Of a DNA stretch of 64,000 nt, positions 12,169-22,966 are shown in pieces. The notes below the pieces were generated by a model. The model made no database searches. It was not told the origin of the DNA and saw only the letters and a program-made list of their open reading frames with translations. Every line of letters begins with the position of its first letter. Within the stretch, counting starts at the first letter, position 1. A program made the position numbers and the translations under genes. The stretch is from Bacidia rubella (Eukaryota > Ascomycota > Lecanoromycetes > Lecanorales > Ramalinaceae). The stretch is from the NCBI GenBank assembly GCA_032158265.1, contig JAVTIF010000012.1, positions 1,550,001 through 1,614,000 of the forward strand, written 5' to 3'.

Positions 12169-13097
12169 GATGTGTTACCTTCCTTAAGTAGATACATCAT
12201 TCGATGTCCGCTACTTCACAGTGAAGAGCAGGTAAATTTATTTCATCGAAGTCTGTTATTTTGCAACACGTAAGAGTTTGTTACGGATTACGCCATATTA
12301 GCCTCGTAAATTAAATACATCATCCTGGCCCCTAATTTTCTGCGAGTCTGACGACTATACAAACAGACGCTCATGGTGAGCAGTCTCTCAAGCTTCGGGT
12401 ACTGCTATTTGGCTCCCTGGCATGACTTCTAAGGGTTATGATTAGATGCAGTCGCTTGCTGCTCAAGTAGCTCTACTCTCTGTGAAATTTCTTGAAGCTC
12501 TGGAACCTGGCCTAGCCGTGAGACCTAGCATCATGCTATGCGAAGTGGCGGTCGGCGCAACTGGGCGGTGATGGGGACGATGAAGCACTTGTCCTCGACT
12601 CGTCCTAGAGTCTCCAGCTTGGCCTATTAGCGCAGCATCTATTGGCAGATTTGTGATCCCGCCGACGAGAGATGGCTCGAAAAGTCGATGATCAATTGCA
12701 ACGAGACATGAAGAAAAATTCTCCATGCAGATAGGCCACCCCAGTAAATCGACCAGTGAACGGGAGCCGAAGGCCTGCAAATCGTACCTCGTATGAACAT
12801 GGCAAAAGATTGCAACACTTCATTACCAATTGAATTTATTCTTGGGGCATGTAAGAAGCTTCTTTATTCCACGTATCAAGACGAAACAAGACATATCTTT
12901 TTCGAGCTTGGCTAAGCCACAAGCATGTGCTATATTGACTCGGCAAATATACGATTGAAAATGCCAGATCTCTGTCGCCTAGTCAAATGTCTGGGACAAT
13001 GATCCAAGCGCAAGATTGAACATCATGCAATAAAGCAAGCGAATCCAGGTCATCAGAACATCCGTATCTTCTCAGAGATTTTGTTAAGTTCAAGCTC
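12169..13097. other. Intergenic, no gene seen
   Basis: About 930 bp between divergent genes (the HSM3-like gene to the left, the secreted protein to the right). It is fairly AT-rich near 12240-12330. No gene, repeat or RNA recognised. Confidence 0.4.
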
Positions 13098-14052
13098 ATG
13101 TTAGCCATGCATTCAACATCTCTCGCGCTTGCAACCATCTTTATCCTACTATTAACGCGAACTTTGGGGTCTCCAGCTACACCACTCAATGAGGGAATTG
13201 CGGTCGATGGAGGTGGCGATTATGGAAACCTGGTATCACCGATCAGTCAAGGAAATGAAGTCGAAGCAGATGGTGGACCTTACGTACTGGGCTTCGAAGA
13301 AAGTCTCGCGCTCGAAAACATCGTCGCCAGCTATCCAAGTGAGGGATTTGGAGCATCCGGTGCAGGAAACACCACCGTAAGCGACACATTTGTGACTTGC
13401 TATGCCAAAGAGGACCCCGACTTCTCCCCCTCCATCCCAGGCTTCAATTACGACAACTGCGCCCGGGAATGGAATCATATGCACGGCCTTATTGCGTACG
13501 AACAGGTGATCAGATGGTGGAGTGATAATGGCAGTGGACAAAGTCGTCCAGATCCACCTCCCGTCACAGCCCTAATTGCCGGGATAAATCGACGAGGTAA
13601 TGGATGCGCGTTTCTTCTAGTCTCTTCAATGGTGCTCGACCAGTTTGTCACGAAGTCCATTGAACCTGGCGTACGCCCGTTTCCACCAGAACCTGTGCAA
13701 TGGAGGCCCGAGTGGGGCCCAAGAGGCGCACCATACACGACAAAGGAGTCGGAGACCTTGGAGTGGGGTAGGGTTGTGGAAGACTTTCGTAAGCTATTTG
13801 ATTGCATCGAAGATGGGAAGGCAGGGCATAAGCGAATAGGTAAGCCTAATGTCTTTCGGATCGCACTGGTTTCCCAATATCACAGAGAACTGCCAACTAG
13901 AAGCTCTGCGTATCGGAAAAAATGCTAAATTTGATGTGAATCTAGGTAATGATGGCACGCTTCATGTGTTCGCCTATCCTGCCGGCACAGGTGTGACGAA
14001 CTTTGGCCGGATCCAGAATCCAGATTCAAGATTCATGAAGACATTCTTCTAG
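13098..14052 (+). CDS. Secreted protein of unknown function
   Basis: Exons 13098-13839 and 13886-14052 are joined over a 46-bp intron (GTAAGC...CACAG, phase 1), giving 302 residues. An N-terminal signal peptide covers about residues 1-24 (hydrophobic core LATIFILLL). A second Met at residue 4 is an equally good start. Five or six spread cysteines (in TCYA, NCAREW, GCAFL, DCIED, NCQLE) suggest disulfides, and several N-x-S/T sites suggest glycosylation. The C-terminal exon is a compact basic/aromatic stretch. I do not recognise a family; such proteins are common in plant-associated ascomycetes, where some act as effectors, but nothing here shows that role. Confidence 0.7.
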
Positions 14053-15933
14053 GGAGATCAAAGCCTCCATCACTACAGCATCAGGCTCCAGTAGATGGGC
14101 TACAGCCTCTGACTTGTATATGAGTAGAGCTTCAGAGCCCAAATTGTCAATATTCGGGACATCAATTTCTTTTCAGCTTCATTTTACAGTCGATCCGACG
14201 TGCTAGGCTTCTGCTCAATCATGCGCTCTTAAGACAGTGCAATACTAATGACAGACTGACCAAATATCGAATGGGCGACGATCCAGTCATTAAGTCGTTA
14301 AGAGGGCACAAATAGCCAAAGTCGTCCAGAGCTTTTACGTTGTCTCTGCGGCATAGACAGGGGGGACGAACCGAATAGTGACGTAGCACACAGACCTGAC
14401 ACAATGATGACTGATACCGCGCTCCATCGCTCAGTAGCAGACACGCCAGAACAGACATTCACAGGTTCCCTAACTGGTATTACGTATCCTTGTAAGCTGC
14501 CTGGCAGCAGTCCCAGCGCGTGCCACCACGGGCATCAAGAGACCAGATAGGTGAGTGCCTCCCGGAAAGCTCACACCCGTAGAAGAAAACCAGACATATT
14601 CCATCCTCAGCATGCGCTACTAGGTGTATCTAAGGTATGCTGATTGACGGACTGTGAAGCAAGAATCGTTAGGCCAGACTTCATCACAGGCAAGAGATCA
14701 GGGAGGGTGACTTTCATCGTTCCCAGTGCGCGGGCCGAACAACGTTCCAATGCAGCCCTGGCATTTCTTTGTGGCTGCTGATCTATTTCGGTCTCCACAG
14801 ATTGACATGCACATACTGTTGATGAGAACAAACAGTACACCATATGAGTGGTCTGATGATGACGACCTCCTTCTCTCATCGAACACACTGAGTTTCAAGG
14901 ACTCTGCACCAAGACTCTCCATTCCCTCCCGACAGAATGGTTGGATTGGTTCAGACATGTGACAAGAGAATGAAGACTTCGAAAGGCAAATATTGCTTTT
15001 AATCAGACGGTCAGGTAATGGCCCAGGCACCAAGTCGACTTACCCCAGACATGCCTAGAGTCTCAACAGTCCCTTACCAGTGGCCAACCGCATGCACTAG
15101 AGCTCACTGGAAGCAAAGAGGCTCTTGATGACCACACTAAGGTCTAAATTTGACTCTGGCAGAAAATCCATGCGAAGCAGCCACACCACCAAGCCGATTC
15201 GAGCTCTGCAAAGAGCAGTTTCGGGCCAAAGCCCCAATATGCGGGCCGGGAAGCTGCGGCCTTGATGAAACCAAATGCATAAGCCATCAACGACTAGGCA
15301 CTTGACAAGACCTCAGTAAAATGCTATCAAGACTTGCTAGTCGATCAGTTACGCAAAGAAAATCGATCGCGTAACGCTACTATTGCAGCAATGCTTGCCA
15401 TGTACAGGAACTTGTGACCGGATGCAGCATATGCTTGAATCACTATCACCATTGAACAGTTGACCAAGCTGGAAAGGAGGGATGATCAAGCCACGTCTGC
15501 TGCAGTTTGAAGATCAGGGGCATAAATTTTCGGCACAACTGTCTGTCTGTCTCCTGCACAATTTCCAAGCGTGCCAATCAGCGCTAAGTACTTCCCTCTA
15601 TTTCCATACACACACACACAGCATATCAAGTGCACAAGCAGAACAAGCATACATAAATGAACCCCTTCAGAACGGTACCTCGAACATGTTTCAGCACCCC
15701 ACATCCGTCTAGTGCGTGGCCATTGCGACAATGCGGCTTCTTTTCACCTGCAGAAACGGCATATCCATGTCCGCGGCGACATTTCGTTCAAGCCGTGAAC
15801 ATTCATGTCCATAATCGTTTCATATCCCTCCCAATCCCCCAAATAACCCCCAACGTTTCTTCAACTCCCCCCCCGTCCTCTCCATCGCTACCAACCCCAT
15901 CTGCGCCCATCGCGCCACCCAGCGAACCTCACA
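14053..15933. other. Intergenic, no gene seen
   Basis: About 1.9 kb with no supported gene. A short CA run lies near 15606-15616. The stretch from 15800 becomes strongly C-rich and continues into the receptor gene; it is probably the 5' leader. No repeats longer than simple sequence seen. Confidence 0.4.
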
Positions 15934-17394
15934 ATGTCCTCCCCAACTCTCCCCTCCGCAACCCCCACCCACATCTTCAACCCCTGGCAAGAACTCCCCT
16001 GGTGGCAACGAGGTCGCATCCCCGTCTCCCCACCCCCTCCAGGCACAACCTCCAACTTCACCAACCCTGAAAGCAAAGTCCACTGGAACATCCTCACGCA
16101 ATCCGTCTGCATCACAATCGCCACCGTCCTCATGATCCTGCGCCTCTACACAAAAATCTTCATCCTCCGCGTCCCCGGCTGGGAGGACTGGACCGCTCTC
16201 CTCGGCTACATCGGCTTCCTCGCGCTCTCGGGCTTGCTCATAAGTGTGGACTTCCACGGCGCGGGGAAACATGTGTGGGATGTTCTGGGGGATGATTTTG
16301 TGGTTTGGTTGAAAGTGATGTATATTGATGAGGTACTCTATGGGCCCGTTATTTTTACCATCAAGTTGTCTATCCTGCTGTTGTATTTAAGGATTTTTCA
16401 GCCGGTTAGGGGGACGTATGTGGCGTTTCATTTGCTGTTGTGGGGAAATCTGCTGTTCTATGCGGCGGGGGTGTTTGTAGAGATTTTTCAGTGTGATCCT
16501 ATAAGGAAGATTTGGTATCCGGAGTGGCCGGGGAAGTGTGTGGATCAGAGAGCGGTGCAGTTGGCGAGCGCGGGGTTTAATTTGGGGAGCGATGTTGCGG
16601 TGTTGGTGTTGCCGATTCTGGCGGTTTGGGATTTGAATACGACGAAGGAGAGGAAGGTGGGGTTGTTTGTGATTTTTGGGTTTGGGGTCGGGTGAGTTTC
16701 CTCTGGGATTTGGTTGATAGCGAACCTTATGAACATATGGGTTGGTGTGCTTGTTGAAGCTCTTGTGCTGATTGTGATACAGGGGATGCATTGCAAGCTG
16801 CGTGAGACTCATCATGGTTACCCACAGGAACTGGCAAGATGATGTGACTTGGAATTTGTATTCGCTCAATCTCTTGACGTGAGTATTTCTTCCTCATCTG
16901 CGCTGCGGAAGCAATTATGCCCTAAACGTTCACAACGCTTTTCCAGCTGAGATGAGAAATGCTGACGCGGTCACAAACATCGTAGGACTGCCGAGCTAAC
17001 ATGCGCCATCATATGCTCCTGCTTACCCGCCATTCCAGCTTTCTTCCGAAGTCTGCCAAAAATTCGCATTTCAATTCGGATGACCGGCAGATCAATGGAT
17101 CGATCAGAGCATTCCGGCTCTCAAAGCTACTCTCTTGGACTTTCTGAGGGGTCTAAGGGTAAGCCTGTCCCTCCTCACAACACTCGATCGAGCGCGAACT
17201 TAGGCGGGAGGTTGTACGGCAGAGAAAAGTGGGAGGAAATTAATGATCTGGAGTATCAGAGCACTGAAGTGTCGTACAAGGGCGCGAGAGATCCGTACAT
17301 GGGTGAGCGGAAGGCTCCGAGGAATCCAGCAGCGGAAGAAAACCATGTGATGAAGGAGCTGCCGAGGGCCAGGTATGAAGGCGGCATGATATGA
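15934..17394 (+). CDS. Pth11-like seven-helix receptor (rhodopsin domain)
   Basis: Exons 15934-16691, 16783-16878 and 16986-17394 give 420 residues; the introns are 91 and 107 bp, both phase 2. Seven hydrophobic segments are visible, starting near residues 50, 90, 130, 165, 215, 240 and 280. Family marks include PGWEDW after helix 1, FTIKLSILLLYLRIF in helix 3, FQCDPIRK after helix 4 and a last-helix end LPAIPAFFR. The cytosolic tail (about 120 residues) is Ser/Gly/charged. Pth11-type proteins in filamentous fungi are thought to sense surfaces or small molecules, but ligands are mostly unknown. The first 300 bases are C-rich and the rest of exon 1 G-rich. It is tail-to-tail with the next gene (147 bp). 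Confidence 0.85.
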
Positions 17395-17541
17395 CGACGT
17401 GTGATGATAGGGTCGATTGCATTCTTTCGTATAATTAGTTTAGCAGATACCCTAGCTCTGTATGAATACGTGAACCACGCAAATTGAGAGGAGACAATTT
17501 CTTGTGTAGCTTGAACAGCATCCCAAAGATATGGGAATGTC

Positions 17542-18618
17542 TTACACGAGGATAGCACTAGCGAGCCTTCTCGTACGTCTTGGACTTTGCGTCGTTGACC
17601 GCTGAGTTAATTGGCTGTTGCTCAAGACCTGTGCAAGGTCTGGGCGGCGACGAGGAGACCTGAGTGATCCAGCAGACTCCCATGGCAAACAGGATGGAAG
17701 ATTAGTATCGCGCGTCATTATAGAGCTTTCCGATAGCGGCGGAGCTTGAATTTGTGGGGCGGCATGAATGTTGTCAGGGTCAGGGTAAGGAGGGGGCCAC
17801 TTAGGACTGTCCCAGTCAAATGACTGGTCCAGATCAATACTCTTGTTCTCTCTTGGAATATTTCTTCCATCCCGCCATGCAGACTGGAGCCCAGCCTCGC
17901 GCGCTGCATCACTCGTCAATCGAAAACAACTTTCAGGTTTATACCAGATTGCTTTACAGTCGTCTGGTCGAGTACTCCACAGGATCTCGGAAGCATTGGC
18001 AGTAAGTCGAGCAGGCCCCCAGTTGTTGTAATATGACCCTGAATCCGTCCAAAGCTCCAGGCTTGCGTAGGCCCGTGGTTGAGGATCGTGTGGATCGTAA
18101 TGGTAGGGCTCTGGACCGACATATTCATCTATCCAGTAGTCTAGATCTTCTTCAGCGGCAAAGGAATCTGTCCAGAGGGAAGGTATGTCAGCAGTGCGAA
18201 TACGAACTCGCCAGAGAGTGAAATCTTCACCCGCGTAGACCACGGGGCGATGACCGCTTCGGTTTCGGTAGGACTGCATGTGAATGCTCTCTTCTTTGCT
18301 CCAAACCAACCACACAGCATTGGCAAGGTGCTGTATAGTTTCATTGTAATTCCATGGTCTTGGAGCAAGCACCTCATCGTCGAGGACTAGAAAGGTGTCG
18401 GTCATGCCTTCGGCATCGAGTGTTGTACGGATATTGTAGTGAGATTTATTATAGAAGTCAGTGCGGTCTTGAAACTGGGTGACCACTGGTGGGACACCGA
18501 AGCGAGCGACAGCCCCGTCGAAGAATGCATGTTGAATAGCTGTGCTGACTTCAGCCGTGAGGGGAACAGTTGAATATGCGTTGAGTATAAGTGGCGTGCA
18601 GGGGTGGATGAATACCAT
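17542..18618 (-). CDS. Conserved-looking protein of unknown function
   Basis: A single open frame of 358 residues from the ATG at 18618; the frame is open further upstream (to 18669) but without ATG. No signal peptide, membrane span or catalytic motif is seen. The middle is rich in aromatic residues and charged loops (DTFLVLDDEVLAPRPWNY, AGEDFTLWRVRIRTADIP, DYWIDEYVGPEPYHYDP). This weakly recalls small DUF6924-type domains, which I cannot verify. The last 90 residues are Pro, Ser and Arg-rich and likely disordered. The length and even codon use over 1 kb support a real gene. Confidence 0.6.
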   Translation of the reverse strand: MVFIHPCTPLILNAYSTVPLTAEVSTAIQHAFFDGAVARFGVPPVVTQFQDRTDFYNKSHYNIRTTLDAEGMTDTFLVLDDEVLAPRPWNYNETIQHLANAVWLVWSKEESIHMQSYRNRSGHRPVVYAGEDFTLWRVRIRTADIPSLWTDSFAAEEDLDYWIDEYVGPEPYHYDPHDPQPRAYASLELWTDSGSYYNNWGPARLTANASEILWSTRPDDCKAIWYKPESCFRLTSDAAREAGLQSAWRDGRNIPRENKSIDLDQSFDWDSPKWPPPYPDPDNIHAAPQIQAPPLSESSIMTRDTNLPSCLPWESAGSLRSPRRRPDLAQVLSNSQLTQRSTTQSPRRTRRLASAILV

Positions 18619-19867
18619 GGTAACTACTTTAGTCCCCACCAATTCGCGTTCGACTGTAGTCACAGACAAAGAAAATCACATTGCATCTTTTAAATGAAGA
18701 GAGATAATTGGCTCATGCATAGTCGAAGCTCAAGCCCAGTGCATCATTTTGGCTTCGCGGCAGCAGACACAGCATGAGTGGAAACGCGCGTATATCGCTG
18801 AGAGCCTTTACGGCCGCAACTTTTGTCGAGCTTGCGCCTTCTAAGCTCAAGGTCTCACTGATATCGCCGCATTTAGAAAGAGACGCCTCAGTATCGCTGC
18901 GCTATGGTACGTATCGGACAACAACGTATGGCTTTCTTGCCAAGCACTTGCAGACTTGTTTTACGCGCCAACAGAGGTTGGCGATAAGGCTCCCACGCTC
19001 TGACAGAGCTCAAGAGTCATGGTCATCGATGTTTGCCGGAAACTTTGGGGGAGAGCGTACGTTAAGTCAACGCGAAGTATGACAATTTGGAAGCCATTGG
19101 CGCCTGTAGGACAATGGAGGAAGGACTTTGGCATTGCTTCCGTAATGACAGCATGGACCGCATAGTTCAGGAATGTATCTGGAGAGGCCGAGCAAGTAGG
19201 GTCTTCCTCAGGGGCGTTGTTCGGATGACAGCATCCAGGTACTCATGCGTTAGAGGGCCATTCCAGGGTTTCCACCGTAGTCTACCTGTGAGTATGTCTC
19301 CTAAACCATGCAATGGGTCCCATATTATACAGTATTCCAAGCTCTTGCGTATGTGAAGTGAATGAGGGTGGTGAGCTCTGCAGCGCACTCTGCTATCGCA
19401 AGAAGCTGTGGGTCATGAGAGACCAGGACAGAACGTGTGACCAGACTGCAAAGTAACGAAGAGGGAGCTGCGATAGCTCGGCAGTATATCCATGAGACCT
19501 AAGACAGAACAAACGCGAAGTAAAGGGTGCTTCGGATGGCAGCAGTGTGAAATGAAGAAGCAGTGAGTCTGATTGTTGCCATCGTAAGGTACCTTAGTAA
19601 CATTACGCCAAGACTCTCTACTAGCGTGGTTTCAAACTCTGCTACTCTCTTGGAATGGCTTCGACTTGTGGAGCGCAGACAGACTCAGATCTTAAGTCCA
19701 GAAGTTGGTCAATGTAAGTGACGCCCAAGACGAGTAACACTGTTGGTCTTGCGAGAAGTACTTGTTTGCAATATATATACAAATAACGTCCTCCCTCCAG
19801 AATACAAAGCGTAAGCCTTCCTTCAACTTCTCGGCTCCAAATCAGGCAATACTGACTCATACCTTCC
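18619..19867. other. Intergenic, no protein gene seen
   Basis: About 1.25 kb. Plus-strand frames at 18774-19082 and 19087-19356 are short and show no motif. A TATATATA stretch near 19771-19778 lies about 95 bp upstream of the tRNA-like gene. Nothing else seen. Confidence 0.4.
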
Positions 19868-19938
19868 AGACCATGGCTCAGTGGAAGAGCGCCGGGCTCA
19901 TAACCCGGAGGTCCTAGGATCAAAACCTGGTGGTGCTA
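19868..19938 (+). tRNA. Initiator-type tRNA-Met (CAT), possibly a pseudogene
   Basis: The cloverleaf can be drawn: D arm GCTC/GAGC with loop AGTGGAA, anticodon stem CCGGG/CCCGG with loop CTCATAA, and T arm CTAGG/CCTGG with loop ATCAAAA. Three G:C pairs next to the anticodon loop, A at position 54 of the T loop and a terminal A-T pair are marks of eukaryotic initiator tRNA rather than elongator. The 3' acceptor strand TGGTGCT would pair with AGCACCA, but the 5' side reads AGACCA: position 3 is missing, leaving a bulged G. There is no intron. The A-box (near 19874) and B-box (GGATCAAAACC, 19917-19927) are present, so it could be transcribed. Whether it is functional is uncertain. Confidence 0.7.
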
Positions 19939-19952
19939 ATCATGTTCTCAAC

Positions 19953-19957
19953 TTTTT
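19953..19957 (+). terminator. RNA polymerase III terminator
   Basis: A run of five T bases 15 nt after the tRNA-like gene, the usual Pol III stop signal. Confidence 0.6.
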
Positions 19958-20263
19958 GTCGTCGTCCCCTCCCTGATGTTCTACCATCGTCTTAGAATTT
20001 TTCCCGCCTCAAAGATCGCTACCGACAGAGGTGGCTGACTGACGAAGATCTCGGGGTATGTCATGAAAAGGCGAGGCTTTCCTCTTCACCTGAATCTGAT
20101 ATGCCATTGGTGAATGCGTGAAGCCGTGGTTATCCAAGCATGCGACCTCTGGAATTATGTCACGCCTGCTATTGGCTTGGGCTAAAGGGTCGTAGCACGG
20201 CATCATGGAACTCACTTTGTGCGGCTTGCATTAAAGCTGAGGTCTGAATCGGATCCTGACCAT
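19958..20263. other. Spacer after the tRNA-like gene
   Basis: About 300 bp between the Pol III terminator and the 3' end of the protease-like gene. No feature seen. Confidence 0.4.
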
Positions 20264-21996
20264 TCACTTAGGTGTTCCTGCACCAGAAGAATCATACAAC
20301 GTCTTCGAATCTCTCCACATGCTGAGTGGACTATTGCCACGGAGCTCGGGACGGTCATGGCCGGCATACATCTCATGTCTTCCTGATCCGTCCTCGGAGC
20401 TGTATAGCTCGTAAACTTGAGCCTGGGCATTGGGGAGCTCTGGTAAAGACTTCTCACGCGCATTCTCATACGGCGCTTCGACCAATCCTTGCCCCGTGAG
20501 CTCCGCTTTTGGCTGGCCAATCTTGAACTTTTTCTCTTCTTGCATTTCGGTTTCTGCGGTCCTACTCCTCTTCCTACTCCACCACCATATGGCCAGCAGC
20601 ACAACGACTATGAAGACAACGCCGCCTACGGCGATACCTGCAATGATTCCAGGACTCAGACTGCTGGAGCCGCCGCTCTCGCTATTATCAACAAAACCTG
20701 CAGGGGTTATGGTCACAATGGTCTGCTTATTGCTGACGTCGGGAAAGACGGCTTGAGCTACAGAAAAGTTCCTACGCTCATAGTCGGCGGTGATGTAAGC
20801 TTCCTGGAAGAATGTCCGCCCTAAGATGTATTGACTCTCATTCTGAGCTTGTCGCAAGGGAAAATAGCGAGAATGGTTTCCCGTCTTCGGGGTGTTGAGC
20901 TTCAGATCGAAATTAGCGTACTGCAGGGTGATGTCCAGGCTCCGCGCTGTTGTATTGGCAGTGCTTTCTAAGCTGAAAGTCACACTGGAGTTCTGTCTCT
21001 TCAAGTCTTCGTGGGTGTCGTCATTCACAAAATACTGATTGGCGGACTCATTATACGACAGGCCGAAAGCAGCTTCGAATGCTTGACAAGCTTCTTCTGG
21101 CAGCCAAATATGAGGTACCAAGGAATCCAGCAGCATATATATTGGCTTCGTGAGCAACGCGGTCTGTGGCTTGTCACCATGTATACTCGCAACATGCACA
21201 AGGAGTTCGCGATTAGTGTCCGGGCCGAATGGAAAAGACACATTATCTAGGCCTGATCTGGCTGCATCATATCCTCCTAGAGTAAGACTGCCAAAGACAG
21301 GAGGTTGCGCATAAGATGCACCGGCGGTGTAGCCCCAGCTCAGACTCGGTATCGTTTTCTGGTCCTTTAGAGTGGTCATAAAGCTGGGGTTCGGGTCCCC
21401 GAAAGACGATATATTGATCGCATTCGGGCTCAACCCAATGGTGCCCAGATAGAAGTCCTTGGTCGCAATACCCTCTACGATCTGGTAACTGGAGACTGGT
21501 GCGGTCTCTGTTGTCAGACCAAGCTTGACGCTATCATGTCCAAAACTGCTGTTCCCGCTGTATCCCAGTTGCTGTTCAACGGTGATCGCAAGCTGATACA
21601 ACCCAATGTTCTCAAATGTCGAAGAGTTTCCCTGATAAAAGAACTCGCCTCGCTTATTGCGACACTCTGCAGGGTCATCCTTCGTACAACCTTCAGGCAA
21701 GACCGGCCAGATGGCATTGCTACTAGTTGACGGTAGAAGCCTGACACTATTCCCTGGGGTCCCGATAGTCGCCCAAAAGGTTGACCATGGACCGTCATTT
21801 CCATCCCTAAAGCACGGGTATCTCATCAGACTTCTCTCCCAGGTATCCGAATACTTCTCCGGAAGGGCACATACCAGTATTGGGTTGGAGAAACGACAAG
21901 AGGCTTTGGGAGGTCTGCGCTTTTAGCAGCACTAACAACATGCCATACTGAAAATATCCAGAGCAGGAGCAAGCGATTAAACACCTCCTTGCCCAT
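20264..21996 (-). CDS. Membrane-anchored aspartic-protease-like protein, probably inactive
   Basis: Exons 21996-21875 and 21806-20264 are joined over a 68-bp intron (GTATGT...TTTAG, phase 2), giving 554 residues. A signal peptide (residues 1 to about 28) leads into a pepsin-like (A1) fold: ATIGTPGNSV, IGLSP, GSLTLGGYD, and later ILGRTFFQEAYITADYE. The first catalytic motif, normally DTGS, reads STSS (near residue 67). The second keeps Asp (near 268) but reads DSLV in place of DTGT. It is therefore probably not a protease. A single membrane helix follows near 427-450, then a cytosolic tail of about 100 residues rich in charged and Pro/Ser residues. Many N-x-S/T sites fit an extracellular domain. 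A sensor or binding role is possible, unproven. Confidence 0.8.
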
Positions 21997-22966
21997 TGTT
22001 TGGGATGCGTCCCGAAGGCGAGAAAGCTGTTGGATTGAGCAAAATCACGATGCAGTTGTTGAAAGTGTCAATAATGCCAGCTCATGCAAACTTGATCATA
22101 ACTCATACTGGATGCTTGTCCGTCGGGGCGGAGCAAAGCCTGGCCTCGATGCTGTGCTCAGCCTTAAGGAGGTTGCGCACGAGGTGACGGGGCACTCGTA
22201 AAACCGTCAGCTAACCTGTAAGCTGCATATCTAGCCTTCGATTTTAGGCGCTGGACATCGCACTAAAACTACGATGGATTCCGGCCGATCCTATGATCCT
22301 TCCAGGTCTCCGGTCAAATCTAACGAAGAGCGAATCAAAGAACAGCCCTAATATTCACGCAGATGGTCCAAGAGACTAATCGAGCCTGGGCGCATTCTCT
22401 TGAGTATTGCGGGCACCAAAATTGTGGCACAGTGTTTCAAGATTTTATGTTTATGCATGCATAGCCTCTTGAAACATGCAACTGCTTCTTGGCTTTTGAT
22501 GCATCACGTACACATGGACAAAATCAAGCAATGCGTGTGGTAGGAAGCAGCATCATCGTTCGTGTTCTGCAGCTTAGATTTTGTGTAATCATTTCACGTC
22601 TTGATCTAATTTGAGCCAACGCTAATGCGATGAAAGACTAGCCGGTGGCACGAAGGATTTTGGGCAGCTCTAGGTGGTGCGATTTCGCTCTGCAAATTTT
22701 TCGTGCTGCACATTTCGCTGTCACATCGATCCTCAACTCTTCAAGTGCAGGGATGCTTCCTCAGAGCACGCGGTCAGTTCCAAATCCAGACACTAAGTTT
22801 GTTTCAGCTGCAAGGAACTAAATCCATGGCTTGAGCCTCTAGATCCTGCTTCATTTAGGGCTGTCAGATATGTCAGATTCACGGAGCCATTGGCCGAGGC
22901 TACTATTCAAGTATACGGCAACCCCTACGATGTTCTTCTACTCTTTGCGATACGCATCCAGTAGCT
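21997..22966. other. Divergent upstream region, no gene seen
   Basis: About 970 bp between the protease-like gene and the repeat-containing wall protein, which are transcribed away from each other. Must hold both promoters. No clear site or repeat recognised. Confidence 0.4.

Noticed and set aside
18774..19356. Two plus-strand frames of 102 and 89 codons
   Set aside because: No motifs, no signal peptide and no spliceable junction with each other.
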